From Betaproteobacteria bacterium (lineage in GTDB: Bacteria; Pseudomonadota; Gammaproteobacteria; Burkholderiales; Usitatibacteraceae): a stretch of 64,000 bases of DNA. The translations under genes and the position numbers were made by a program. The DNA lies in contig JADKJR010000021.1 in the NCBI GenBank assembly GCA_016720925.1, forward strand, positions 8,496-72,495. The letters run 5' to 3'. Below, in pieces: positions 17,215 through 24,939 of the stretch. Under the pieces are notes generated by a model. It did not search any database. It was not told the origin of the DNA and saw nothing but the letters and a program-made list of their open reading frames with translations. How positions within the stretch are numbered: the first letter of the stretch is position 1; each line of letters opens with the position of its first letter.

Positions 17215-18090
17215 ATGTTCAACGGTTTTGCGAAAAAAAGACTTCGTGCCAATGGCGTGGAGATCCATGTCCTGATCGGTGGCAGCGGCCCGCCTTTGCT
17301 CTTGTTGCATGGCTATCCGCAATCGCATCTGATCTGGCATCGGGTCGCGCCTGCATTGGCGAAAAACTTCACGGTCGTCGTCACCGATTTGCGCGGCTAC
17401 GGGCTAAGCGGGAAACCGCCGGATTTGCCGGAGCACGCAAGCTACAGCAAGCGCGCCATGGCGCAGGATCAGGTCGAGGTGATGCGGCAACTTGGCTTTG
17501 AGTCTTTTCACCTTTGCGGCCACGATCGCGGCGGTCGGGTCGCGCATCGCCTTGCGGTGGATCATCCGCAAGCGGTAAAGAAACTGATGCTGCTCGATAT
17601 TTCGCCGACGCTCTCTATGTACGAACAGACCAATATGGATTTCGCGCGCGCGTACTGGTGGTGGTTCTGGCTGATCCAGCCTGCACCTTTTCCGGAAGAC
17701 ATGGTGGCGGCGGCGCCGGAAACCTATTTGAAGAAGAAAATCGGCTGGGGCCACGCCGGACTGAAACCTTTCACCGAAGAAACCTATGCGGCCTATTTTT
17801 CCTATGTGAGCGATCCCGCGACCATGCACGCCATGTGCGAGGACTATCGCGCGTCCGCGTCGATCGACCTGGAGCATGATCGTGCTGATCGCGCGGCGGG
17901 ACGCCGTATCACTCGCCCCCTTAATGTGTTGTGGGGCGAGTTTGGCGTGGTCAATCGTTGCTTTAAGCCGCTGGAGGATTGGCGGCAAGTGGCGGATGAT
18001 GTGCGAGGGCGCACCGTGCCGTGCGGGCACTACATTCCGGAGGAGGTTCCGGACGAATTGTTGCGGGAGATGAATGCGTTTTTTGCATGA
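17215..18090 (+). CDS. alpha/beta hydrolase, fluoroacetate dehalogenase-like
   Basis: A 291-residue alpha/beta-hydrolase. The nucleophile is the Asp in C-G-H-D-R-G-G-R-V-A-H-R (about residue 103), the catalytic His is in C-G-H-Y-I-P-E-E (about 269), and the oxyanion segment is L-L-H-G-Y-P-Q-S. An Asp nucleophile rather than Ser indicates a dehalogenase or epoxide-hydrolase type. W-W-F-W-L-I-Q-P-A-P-F-P-E and M-C-E-D-Y-R-A-S-A match my recollection of bacterial fluoroacetate dehalogenases (FAcD, EC 3.8.1.3), in which the Trp and the D-R-x-x-R arginines bind halide and carboxylate. The actual substrate is unproven. Start ATG 17215. Confidence 0.88.
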   Translation: MFNGFAKKRLRANGVEIHVLIGGSGPPLLLLHGYPQSHLIWHRVAPALAKNFTVVVTDLRGYGLSGKPPDLPEHASYSKRAMAQDQVEVMRQLGFESFHLCGHDRGGRVAHRLAVDHPQAVKKLMLLDISPTLSMYEQTNMDFARAYWWWFWLIQPAPFPEDMVAAAPETYLKKKIGWGHAGLKPFTEETYAAYFSYVSDPATMHAMCEDYRASASIDLEHDRADRAAGRRITRPLNVLWGEFGVVNRCFKPLEDWRQVADDVRGRTVPCGHYIPEEVPDELLREMNAFFA

Positions 18091-18100
18091 TGTGAACATG

Positions 18101-18166
18101 AAACACAAGCATTGGCGAGGCGTTTCGGGCAAAAATGGCTGAAAAGGCGCGCCAGCGGCTGAGTTT
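18101..18166 (+). repeat. 66-bp palindromic intergenic element, copy C
   Basis: It runs from AAACACAAGCATTGGCGAGG to GCGCGCCAGCGGCTGAGTTT, with an inner CGGGCAAAAATGGCTGAAAA core. It begins 10 bp after the hydrolase stop. Confidence 0.85.
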
Positions 18167-18191
18167 CACCAGTCAATATCCGAAAACCGTC

Positions 18192-18211
18192 ATTCCCGCG
18201 CAGGCGGGAAT
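18192..18211. repeat. ATTCCCGC...GCGGGAAT palindrome (dRS3-like)
   Basis: A perfect 8-bp inverted repeat with a 4-base spacer, within CGTCATTCCCGCGCAGGCGG. It belongs to the widespread proteobacterial intergenic palindrome of the Neisseria dRS3 type. It lies 25 bp beyond repeat copy C and is a different sequence family. Confidence 0.85.
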
Positions 18212-18340
18212 CCAAGGTTGTTCATGCTGGTGCGATTGCCGTGAAATTGAATTCCCGCTGCGCCCAACGGACGTCCCTATGGGACGCAGGCATGTCGAAA
18301 ATTTGAGATGTCGAGTAGTTGTCAACTTGATGGAGGCTGT

Positions 18341-19396
18341 GTGAATAAATACAAAATTGCAGTAATCGCCGGTGACGGCATCGGCAAGGAAGTCGTCCCC
18401 GAAGGCATTCGGGTCCTCGAAGCCGCCGGCCGGAAATTCGATATCGGCTTTCAATTCGACGAAAAACCGTGGAGCTGCGATTACTACAGCGCGCACGGCA
18501 AGATGATGCCCGACGATGGGCTCGGCGAAATCCGCCATCACGATGCGGTATATCTTGGCGCCGTCGGTTTCCCCACCGTACCGGATCACGTCTCGCTGTG
18601 GGGGCTGCTGATTCCCATCCGCCGCGAATTCCAGCTCTACGCAAACGTGCGGCCGGTGAGGCTGATGCCCGGCGTTCCATCGCCGCTTGCCAATCGCAAG
18701 CCGGGCGATATTGATTTCTGGGTGGTGCGGGAAAACAACGAGGGTGAATACTCATCGATCGGCGGGCGCATGTATGCGGGTACCGAGCACGAGATGTGCA
18801 TGCAGCAAACCATTTTCACGCGGCGCGGGGTCGATCGCATTCTGAAGTATGCGTTTGAACTCGCGATGACGCGCGAGAAAAAGCATGTGACGTCCGCCAC
18901 CAAATCGAACGGCATCGCCATCACCATGCCGTACTGGGATGAACGCTTCAAGGAAATGGCGGCGAAATATCCGGCGGTTCGCACCTCGCAATATCACATC
19001 GATATTCTCACCGCGCATTTTGTGCAGCACCCGGACTGGTTCGATGTCGTGGTGGGGTCCAATCTGTTCGGCGATATTCTGTCCGACCTCGGGCCGGCAT
19101 GTACCGGCACCATCGGCATCGCGCCGTCAGCGAACCTGAATCCCGAGCGCGAATTCCCGTCCTGCTTCGAACCCGTGCACGGCAGCGCGCCGGATATCTA
19201 CGGCAAGGGCATTGCGAACCCCATCGGCCAGATCTGGAGCGGCGCGATGATGCTTGAACATCTCGGCCACAAGGCCGCAGGAGATGCTATCGTGAAGGCC
19301 ATTGAAGTGGTGCTGGTCGAGGGACCACGCACGCGTGACATGGGTGGCACCGCGAACACGCAGGATGTGGGCAAGGCAATTGCCGACGCGATTTGA
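18341..19396 (+). CDS. tartrate/D-malate dehydrogenase (isocitrate/isopropylmalate dehydrogenase family)
   Basis: A 351-residue NAD-dependent beta-decarboxylating dehydrogenase. The start is GTG 18341, with GGAGG seven bases before it. Motifs are A-G-D-G-I-G-K-E-V-V, L-G-A-V-G, V-R-P-V-R-L, the active-site stretch V-V-R-E-N-N-E-G-E-Y, D-V-V-V-G-S-N-L-F-G-D-I-L-S-D and H-G-S-A-P-D-I. The short V-R-E-N-N-E-G-E-Y-S loop and the lack of a LeuB-type loop favour the tartrate dehydrogenase (TtuC) or D-malate dehydrogenase (DmlA) subgroup. The adjacent tricarboxylate-type transporter supports a role in hydroxydicarboxylate catabolism. Confidence 0.9.
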   Translation: MNKYKIAVIAGDGIGKEVVPEGIRVLEAAGRKFDIGFQFDEKPWSCDYYSAHGKMMPDDGLGEIRHHDAVYLGAVGFPTVPDHVSLWGLLIPIRREFQLYANVRPVRLMPGVPSPLANRKPGDIDFWVVRENNEGEYSSIGGRMYAGTEHEMCMQQTIFTRRGVDRILKYAFELAMTREKKHVTSATKSNGIAITMPYWDERFKEMAAKYPAVRTSQYHIDILTAHFVQHPDWFDVVVGSNLFGDILSDLGPACTGTIGIAPSANLNPEREFPSCFEPVHGSAPDIYGKGIANPIGQIWSGAMMLEHLGHKAAGDAIVKAIEVVLVEGPRTRDMGGTANTQDVGKAIADAI

Positions 19397-19434
19397 ATTT
19401 TTGTTATTTACCGTGAATAAACTCGGAGGAAAAT

Positions 19435-20388
19435 ATGAAACGCATCATCACTGGAGTGCTGGTTGCATCATTTGCATGTTTGTCGGGAATGGCTGTCGCA
19501 CAATCGACTTACCCTGACAAGCCGGTACGCTACATTGTTCCGTTTGCCCCCGGAGGCGAATCGGACATTGGTGCCCGGCTCCAAGGGCTCATATACAAAC
19601 GGAAATTTGGCCAGGACCTGATCGTGGAATCGAAGCCGGGTGCGGGCGGCGCATTGGCCTGGTCGCAGACCAACACCTTTCCAGGTGACGGTTACACGCT
19701 GATGAGCACCAATCTGCCGCACCTTGTACTGCAGCCGATGGAAGGCACTGTTCAGTACAAGACCGATGACATTAATAATGTCTATTTTTACCATTACACA
19801 CCTGACGCGATTGTGGTCAGGAGCGAGTCACCGTTCAAGACCTACAAAGACCTCGTTGCCGCCGCGAAGGCGAAGCCAGGCGTTGTTTCCATCGCAGGCT
19901 CCGGCACCAATTCGGCCAATCATGTCGCGACCGAGCGATGGAATGCCGCCGCCGGTATCACGACCAACTACGTGCCCTACAAAGGAACCGGGGACCTGGT
20001 GGCATCGCTCCTGGGCGGTCACGTCGACATGGCCATGTCGTATGTGACGCTGGCGATATCCCAGAAGGGCAAGACGCGCATGCTGGCGATCGCCACCGAG
20101 AAACGCCATCCGCAATTCCCCGATGTGCCCACCTTCAGGGAACTGGGTATCGACTGGGTGGACGGAGCGTATCGCGGCATTGCCTTGCCGAAGTCGGCAA
20201 CGCCGGAAATGCGCAAGAAAGTGTCCGACATGTTCAGCGAAATCAATCGTGATCCCGAATTTCGCCAGCGCATGGCCGACGGAGGCTTTGAACTGACGGA
20301 CATCACCCACGACAAGATGCCGGCGTTCATGGCGGAGCGCACCAAGGTCTACACCGAGGTGGCAAAACGGATGGGGCTGGTGAAGTAG
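19435..20388 (+). CDS. Bug-family periplasmic substrate-binding protein (TctC)
   Basis: A 317-residue periplasmic receptor of a tripartite tricarboxylate transporter. The signal peptide is MKRIITGVLVASFACLSGMA with cleavage after VA-Q (about 22). The mature start Y-P-D-K-P-V-R-Y-I-V-P-F-A-P-G-G and the later N-Y-V-P-Y-K-G-T-G-D are the Bug carboxylate-binding loops. D-I in E-S-D-I-G-A-R-L follows the pattern of acid-binding members. The ligand is probably a C4 hydroxyacid, given the dehydrogenase 38 bp upstream. The membrane genes tctB and tctA follow after a 186-bp gap. Confidence 0.93.
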   Translation: MKRIITGVLVASFACLSGMAVAQSTYPDKPVRYIVPFAPGGESDIGARLQGLIYKRKFGQDLIVESKPGAGGALAWSQTNTFPGDGYTLMSTNLPHLVLQPMEGTVQYKTDDINNVYFYHYTPDAIVVRSESPFKTYKDLVAAAKAKPGVVSIAGSGTNSANHVATERWNAAAGITTNYVPYKGTGDLVASLLGGHVDMAMSYVTLAISQKGKTRMLAIATEKRHPQFPDVPTFRELGIDWVDGAYRGIALPKSATPEMRKKVSDMFSEINRDPEFRQRMADGGFELTDITHDKMPAFMAERTKVYTEVAKRMGLVK

Positions 20389-20511
20389 GCGAAGGGGCTA
20401 TTCACGAAGGGGCTACTCATGGGCCCGGCGAGCCGCGTGTTCCTGGCAATATGCCCGAAAATACGATGCCGCATCAAGCTGGATGCAGGCATGGCCGGCT
20501 GAGTATCATGA

Positions 20512-20542
20512 ATGCGGACAGCTCATGTAGAATTGTCCGCAT
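20512..20542. promoter_or_regulatory. 9-bp inverted repeat upstream of tctB, possible operator
   Basis: ATGCGGACA (20512-20520) and TGTCCGCAT (20534-20542) are perfect reverse complements with 13 bp between them, so their centres are 22 bp apart, about two helical turns. There is no T tract, so it is unlikely to be a terminator. It lies 32 bp before the tctB start and could bind a dimeric regulator or form a hairpin in the tctC-tctB transcript. Confidence 0.5.
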
Positions 20543-20574
20543 AATAAATCGATCGCAAAATCGGAGGAGAGGCT

Positions 20575-21036
20575 GTGAAACTGAGGAATCCCAAAGACTT
20601 CTGGTCCGGAGTCATGTTCGCGGCAATCGGTTTTGCCTTCGCGATCATCGTCAAAGTATTTGAATATCCGATGGGTACTGGCAGCCGAATGGGGCCGGGT
20701 TACTTCCCGTACGTGCTTGGTATCCTCATGGGCATCCTGGGGATTGTCATCATTGTCCAGGCATGGGTTTCCGAGGGGCATCGCGTCGCGAAGTTCGCAT
20801 GGCGGCCATTGTTCTGGGTCCTCGCTGCGTTCGTCATCTTCGGGTTGATCGCCAAATGGGCGGGCCTGGTGATTGCTATTGTCGTGCTGGTGGTAATTTC
20901 ATCGTATGGCGGGCACGAACACAGATGGAAGGAAGCGGCAATTTCCAGTGTTGTCCTGGCTGCCGGATCGGTGGCGATTTTCGTGTACGGCCTGAAATTG
21001 CCGTTCCCGATATGGCCCGCATTTATTTCCGGATAA
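20575..21036 (+). CDS. tripartite tricarboxylate transporter, small membrane subunit TctB
   Basis: A 153-residue membrane protein starting at GTG 20575 behind a GGAGGAGA ribosome site. It opens with N-P-K-D-F-W-S-G-V-M-F-A-A-I-G-F (first helix), then G-S-R-M-G-P-G-Y-F-P, the diagnostic TctB loop, and has four hydrophobic helices in all. TctB pairs with the large subunit TctA to form the sodium- or proton-driven importer. tctA begins 10 bp after it. Confidence 0.93.
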   Translation: MKLRNPKDFWSGVMFAAIGFAFAIIVKVFEYPMGTGSRMGPGYFPYVLGILMGILGIVIIVQAWVSEGHRVAKFAWRPLFWVLAAFVIFGLIAKWAGLVIAIVVLVVISSYGGHEHRWKEAAISSVVLAAGSVAIFVYGLKLPFPIWPAFISG

Positions 21037-21045
21037 GGGGACGAC

Positions 21046-22551
21046 ATGGACCAGCTACTTGCAAACCTTGCGCTCGGTTTCGGTGTCGCACTCACATTCA
21101 ACAATCTGCTCTATTGCCTGATCGGCTGCCTGCTGGGCACGCTGATTGGCGTGCTGCCCGGTATCGGCCCGGTCGCCACCATCGCCATGCTGCTGCCCGC
21201 AACGTTCACGCTGCCGCCCGAGTCGGCGCTGATCATGCTGGCGGGCATTTACTACGGCGCGCAGTACGGCGGCTCAACCACGGCGATTTTGATCAACATC
21301 CCGGGCGAGTCTTCGTCGGTGGTGACGGCGCTGGATGGTTACCAGATGGCACGACAGGGGCGCGCCGGGCCAGCGTTGGCGACGGCGGCGTTAGCCTCAT
21401 TTTTCGCCGGGTCGGTGGCGACACTTCTGCTCGCAGCGGCGGCGCCGCCTTTGGCACAGATCGCCTTCAAGTTTGGACCTGCCGAATATTTCTCGCTGAT
21501 GGTGCTGGGCCTGATTGCCGCGGTGGTGCTCGCGCATGGCTCGGTGCTGAAGGCGATCGCTATGATCGTTTTGGGGCTGTTGCTGGGGCTGATCGGCACC
21601 GACGTCAACTCGGGGATGGCGCGCTTCAGCTTCGGCGTTCCCGAACTCACCGACGGCATCGGCTTCGTTTCCGTGGCGATGGGTGTGTTCGGGCTGGCGG
21701 AGATCATGAAGAATCTCGAGCAAGGCGAGGAACGCGAAGTTTTTCTCAAGAAAGTGACGCATTTGTGGCCCACCAAGCAGGACATAAAGGACGCGTGGGC
21801 CGCGGTATTGCGCGGTACGGCGCTGGGTTCACTATTGGGCATCTTGCCCGGCGGCGGAGCGGTTCTTTCGTCGTTCGCGGCGTATACGCTCGAAAAGAAG
21901 TTCGCCAAGGATTCCTCTAGGTTTGGCAAGGGCGATATCCGCGGCGTGGCCGCGCCCGAAGCGGCCAACAATGCCGCCGCGCAGACTTCATTCATACCCC
22001 TGCTGACCCTCGGCATTCCACCCAATCCGGTGATGGCGCTGATGGTGGGTGCCATGATCATCCAGGGTATCCAGCCTGGCCCGCAGGTCATGACGGAACG
22101 TCCGCAACTGTTCTGGGGAATGATCGCCAGCATGTGGATTGGAAATCTGTTGCTGGTGGTGCTGAATCTTCCGCTGATCGGTATGTGGATCAAGCTGCTG
22201 ACCGTGCCCTATCGTCTGCTGTACCCGGCGATTCTGGTGTTCTGCGGAATTGGCGTCTATTCGCTGTCCAACAGTCCGTTCGATGTGGTCATTACCGCCA
22301 TATTCGGGTTTATCGGTTATTTGTTTGTCAAACTCGAATGCGAACCCGCGCCGTTATTGTTGGGCTTCATTCTCGGGCCGATGATGGAAGAAAACCTGCG
22401 GCGGGCGATGTTGCTGTCGCGCGGTGATCCGATGACGTTCCTGAACCGGCCGTTGTCGGCGACGCTGCTTGGCATTTCACTGCTGCTTCTAATCATCATC
22501 ATGTTGCCGGCGATCAGAAAGAGGCGCGAGGAAGCGTTTGTGGAAGATTAG
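21046..22551 (+). CDS. tripartite tricarboxylate transporter, large permease subunit TctA
   Basis: A 501-residue integral membrane protein with about twelve hydrophobic helices. Family signatures are G-V-L-P-G-I-G-P-V-A-T-I near residue 37, Y-Y-G-A-Q-Y-G-G-S-T-T-A-I-L-I-N near residue 68, and the second G-I-L-P-G-G-G-A-V near residue 267. It imports the carboxylate delivered by the TctC receptor. It is the last gene of the unit; a strong terminator follows 15 bp later. Confidence 0.95.
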   Translation: MDQLLANLALGFGVALTFNNLLYCLIGCLLGTLIGVLPGIGPVATIAMLLPATFTLPPESALIMLAGIYYGAQYGGSTTAILINIPGESSSVVTALDGYQMARQGRAGPALATAALASFFAGSVATLLLAAAAPPLAQIAFKFGPAEYFSLMVLGLIAAVVLAHGSVLKAIAMIVLGLLLGLIGTDVNSGMARFSFGVPELTDGIGFVSVAMGVFGLAEIMKNLEQGEEREVFLKKVTHLWPTKQDIKDAWAAVLRGTALGSLLGILPGGGAVLSSFAAYTLEKKFAKDSSRFGKGDIRGVAAPEAANNAAAQTSFIPLLTLGIPPNPVMALMVGAMIIQGIQPGPQVMTERPQLFWGMIASMWIGNLLLVVLNLPLIGMWIKLLTVPYRLLYPAILVFCGIGVYSLSNSPFDVVITAIFGFIGYLFVKLECEPAPLLLGFILGPMMEENLRRAMLLSRGDPMTFLNRPLSATLLGISLLLLIIIMLPAIRKRREEAFVED

Positions 22552-22566
22552 TTTCTTTCATCGAGT

Positions 22567-22597
22567 AAAAAGCCCCGCCGCGTGCGGGGCTTTTTTC
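22567..22597 (+). terminator. rho-independent terminator after tctA
   Basis: AGCCCCGC (22571-22578) pairs with GCGGGGCT (22584-22591) around CGCGT, followed by a run of T, with A residues before the stem. It closes the tctC-tctB-tctA unit. Confidence 0.92.
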
Positions 22598-22657
22598 TGC
22601 GTCATCCGCCGCGGTCACCGTGCCGTAAAATAGTTTCGATATTCTGCGATCCAGCCA

Positions 22658-22834
22658 ATGAGTGAACCTATTTCCTTTGTCCCATTACCACCACGCAAGC
22701 CCGAGCCGCATGAGTGTTGCGGGACAGGCTGCATTCCCTGCGTCATGGATATCTACGAGGAAGAGTTGTTCGATTATGAAAAAGCGTTGAAAGTATTGGC
22801 GTCTGTCGAATCTCCGTTCGTAGCGCCCGTTTAG
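22658..22834 (+). CDS. 58-aa oxidoreductase-like domain protein
   Basis: A short gene (ATG 22658, stop TAG 22832). The protein starts MSEPISFVPLPPRKPEP, followed by HECCGTGCIPCVMDIYEEEL. The P-x-K-P-E-P-x-E-C-C-G-x-G-C-x-P-C-V-x-D-x-Y-E-E-E-L pattern is the oxidoreductase-like N-terminal domain (PF09791 as I recall it), found alone in small bacterial proteins and in eukaryotic mitochondrial proteins. The four Cys probably bind a metal or form a redox centre (inference). It converges with the relic dehalogenase, sharing stop-codon bases. Confidence 0.85.
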   Translation: MSEPISFVPLPPRKPEPHECCGTGCIPCVMDIYEEELFDYEKALKVLASVESPFVAPV

Positions 22835-23055
22835 CCAATGCGCCGGCCGGCAAGGAAATCCGGCAATTCGTTCTGAGCGACCAGCACATGGTCTGGCGCC
22901 ACGCCAATTTCCTCATGCGGTGCGTTGTTGCGATTCACCCAGAACGCCGTGAAACTTAAAGCCGCGGCACCAGCCGCGTCCCCGCTCAGGACGTTTTCCA
23001 GCATCGTATCCATTTGGTTGTATGCATCGAAGACCCGCGCATCGAGGCGAGCCAT
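22831..23055 (-). pseudogene. relic of a type II haloacid dehalogenase (HAD superfamily)
   Basis: A 74-residue open frame. The last 48 residues match the C terminus of L-2-haloacid dehalogenases: D-A-A-G-A-A-A-L-S-F-T-A-F-W-V-N-R, then A-P-H-E-E-I-G-V-A-P-D-H-V. Just before it, A-R-V-F-D-A-Y resembles the enzyme's N terminus (V-F-D-A-Y-G-T-L-F-D), but the catalytic motif is lost (D-A-Y-N-Q-M) and about 150 residues of the middle are missing. An in-frame internal deletion would explain this. The frame is still open and has AAAGG upstream, so a short peptide may be made, but it cannot be an active dehalogenase. Confidence 0.7.
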
Positions 23056-23147
23056 GGTCAGTGCCTTTCGTTGAGGTTTATCATGTTGGCGCGCTTTCCA
23101 ATGCGGCAGAATGCCAGCGTCCCCACATCAAACGTTTACGGAACTCA

Positions 23148-24758
23148 ATGTCTTCTCCATTCAATTACGATTTTCCCTACACCTCGCAACGCATGCCGGT
23201 GATGGCTAAGAACATGGTCGCGACTTCACAGCCACTCGCCGCGCAAGCGGGTCTGCAGATGATGCGGATGGGTGGCAATGCGGTCGATGCCGCCATCGCG
23301 GCGGCGATTGCATTGACGGTGGTTGAACCCACCAGCAATGGCATTGGCTCGGACGGGTTTTGTATTCTGTGGGATGGCAAGGCGTTGCATGGCTTGAATG
23401 CATCGGGCCGTTCTCCAGCGGGGTGGACACCGGAATATTTTTCAGCGAAATATCCCGCACTTTCGACGATTCCCGTGCGCGGCTGGGACAGCGTCACTGT
23501 CCCGGGTGCGGTTTCCCAATGGGTGGAGCTATCGCGGAAATTCGGCAAATTACCATTCGAGGCGCTGTTCGCGCCGGCGATTGGTTACGCGCGTGATGGC
23601 TACATGGTGTCGCCGATCACGGCGGTCAGCTGGGCGCGGCAGGCGGAAATGTTGAAGGAGCAGCCGGATTTCGTGCGTGATTTCACGCCTCAGGGGCGCG
23701 CGCCGAAGCCGGGGGAGAAATGGATATTGCGTGGTCAGGCGGAAACGCTTGAAGCAATCGCGGCCAGCAACGGGGAATCGTTTTATAACGGCGATCTGGC
23801 GTCGAAGATTGCCGCGCATGCGCGCGCCGGCGGGGGGGCGCTGTCTGAAGCGGATCTTGCCTCCCATCGCTGCGATTGGGTCGGTACCATTCACATGGAT
23901 TATCGCGATGTCCGCCTGCACGAAATTCCGCCCAATGGCCAGGGGCTCGCGGCATTGCTGGCGCTGGGAATGCTGGAGCACTTCGACCTGGCGAGTTATC
24001 CGGTCGATTCCGCCGACAGCGTGCATCTTCAACTGGAAGCGATGAAGCTCGCATTCGCCGATGCGCATCGCTACGTCGCGGATTCGGCGTTCATGGATAT
24101 TCCGGTCGCGTCGCTGCTTGACCGGAAATATCTGGCGGAGCGCGCAAAGCTGATTCGCCGCGATGTGGCAAATGCACCGGCTTTCGGCATTCCCCGACAT
24201 GGGGGCACCGTTTACCTCACGACAGCAGATGCAAGCGGCATGATGGTGAGTTTCATCCAGTCGAACTACATGGGTTTTGGTTCCGGTGTCGTGGTGCCGG
24301 GCACCGGCATCTCGATGCAGAATCGCGGCCATGGATTTTCTTTGGCACCCGGCCACCCAAATCAGGTTGCCCCGAACAAGCGGCCATTCCAGACCATCAT
24401 TCCGGGCTTCTTGACCGACAGGCAAAATAATCCCTTGATGAGTTTCGGCGTGATGGGCGGCCACATGCAACCGCAGGGCCACGCGCAGATGGTGATTCGC
24501 ATGATCGACTATCAGCAAAATCCACAAGCTGCCAGCGATGCGCCGCGCTGGATCGTGAACGCGGATTTCTCAATCGGTCTGGAGCCCGGTTTCAATCCGC
24601 AGACCGTAGAGGCATTGGCGAAACGCGGGCACAAAATTGCCGCGGCGGAGGCTGTCAATTTCGCCTTTGGCGGCGCCCAATTGATCTGGCGTTCTGGTGA
24701 TGACGGCTATGTCGCGGGAAGCGATCATCGCAAGGATGGTTTGGCGGTCGGGTACTAA
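23148..24758 (+). CDS. gamma-glutamyltransferase family protein (YwrD type)
   Basis: A 536-residue Ntn-hydrolase precursor without a signal peptide, so probably cytoplasmic. N-terminal motifs are M-M-R-M-G-G-N-A-V-D-A-A-I-A-A-A and N-G-I-G-S-D-G-F. The autoprocessing nucleophile is the Thr of R-H-G-G-T-V-Y-L-T-T-A-D (about residue 351), which would split the chain into subunits of about 350 and 185 residues. P-F-Q-T-I-I-P-G-F and G-V-M-G-G-H-M-Q-P-Q-G-H lie in the small subunit. It acts on gamma-glutamyl compounds such as glutathione. ATG 23148 follows a 92-bp divergent gap from the relic gene. Repeat copy D begins on its stop codon. Confidence 0.92.
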   Translation: MSSPFNYDFPYTSQRMPVMAKNMVATSQPLAAQAGLQMMRMGGNAVDAAIAAAIALTVVEPTSNGIGSDGFCILWDGKALHGLNASGRSPAGWTPEYFSAKYPALSTIPVRGWDSVTVPGAVSQWVELSRKFGKLPFEALFAPAIGYARDGYMVSPITAVSWARQAEMLKEQPDFVRDFTPQGRAPKPGEKWILRGQAETLEAIAASNGESFYNGDLASKIAAHARAGGGALSEADLASHRCDWVGTIHMDYRDVRLHEIPPNGQGLAALLALGMLEHFDLASYPVDSADSVHLQLEAMKLAFADAHRYVADSAFMDIPVASLLDRKYLAERAKLIRRDVANAPAFGIPRHGGTVYLTTADASGMMVSFIQSNYMGFGSGVVVPGTGISMQNRGHGFSLAPGHPNQVAPNKRPFQTIIPGFLTDRQNNPLMSFGVMGGHMQPQGHAQMVIRMIDYQQNPQAASDAPRWIVNADFSIGLEPGFNPQTVEALAKRGHKIAAAEAVNFAFGGAQLIWRSGDDGYVAGSDHRKDGLAVGY

Positions 24759-24823
24759 ACTCAAGCGCTGGCGGGGTTTGCAGGCCGAAAACAGCCTGAG
24801 AGGCGCGCCAGTGCGCGCGGGTT
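24757..24823 (+). repeat. 66-bp palindromic intergenic element, copy D
   Basis: It starts AAACTCAAGCGCTGGCGGGG, has the perfect inner hairpin CAGGCCGAAAACAGCCTG, and continues GCGCGCCAGTGCGCGCGGGTT. The right arm end is degenerate. Its first A residues are part of the gamma-glutamyltransferase TAA stop codon. Confidence 0.85.
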
Positions 24824-24939
24824 GGGCGGAACGCATTCCGAGAGCTCAGCGGGGTTTCGATCCGCACGCGGATCGCCCGCGAGACGGCTACCCCATGCAG
24901 GGGGTAGCGCGACCTGCAAGGTTGCGGACCCGATATCGC

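Noticed and set aside
18091..18340. Possible small gene in the gap between the hydrolase and the dehydrogenase
   Set aside because: The frames found here are made of the two palindromic repeats (the DSRLRGNDG-like translation is the usual false ORF of the ATTCCCGC repeat).
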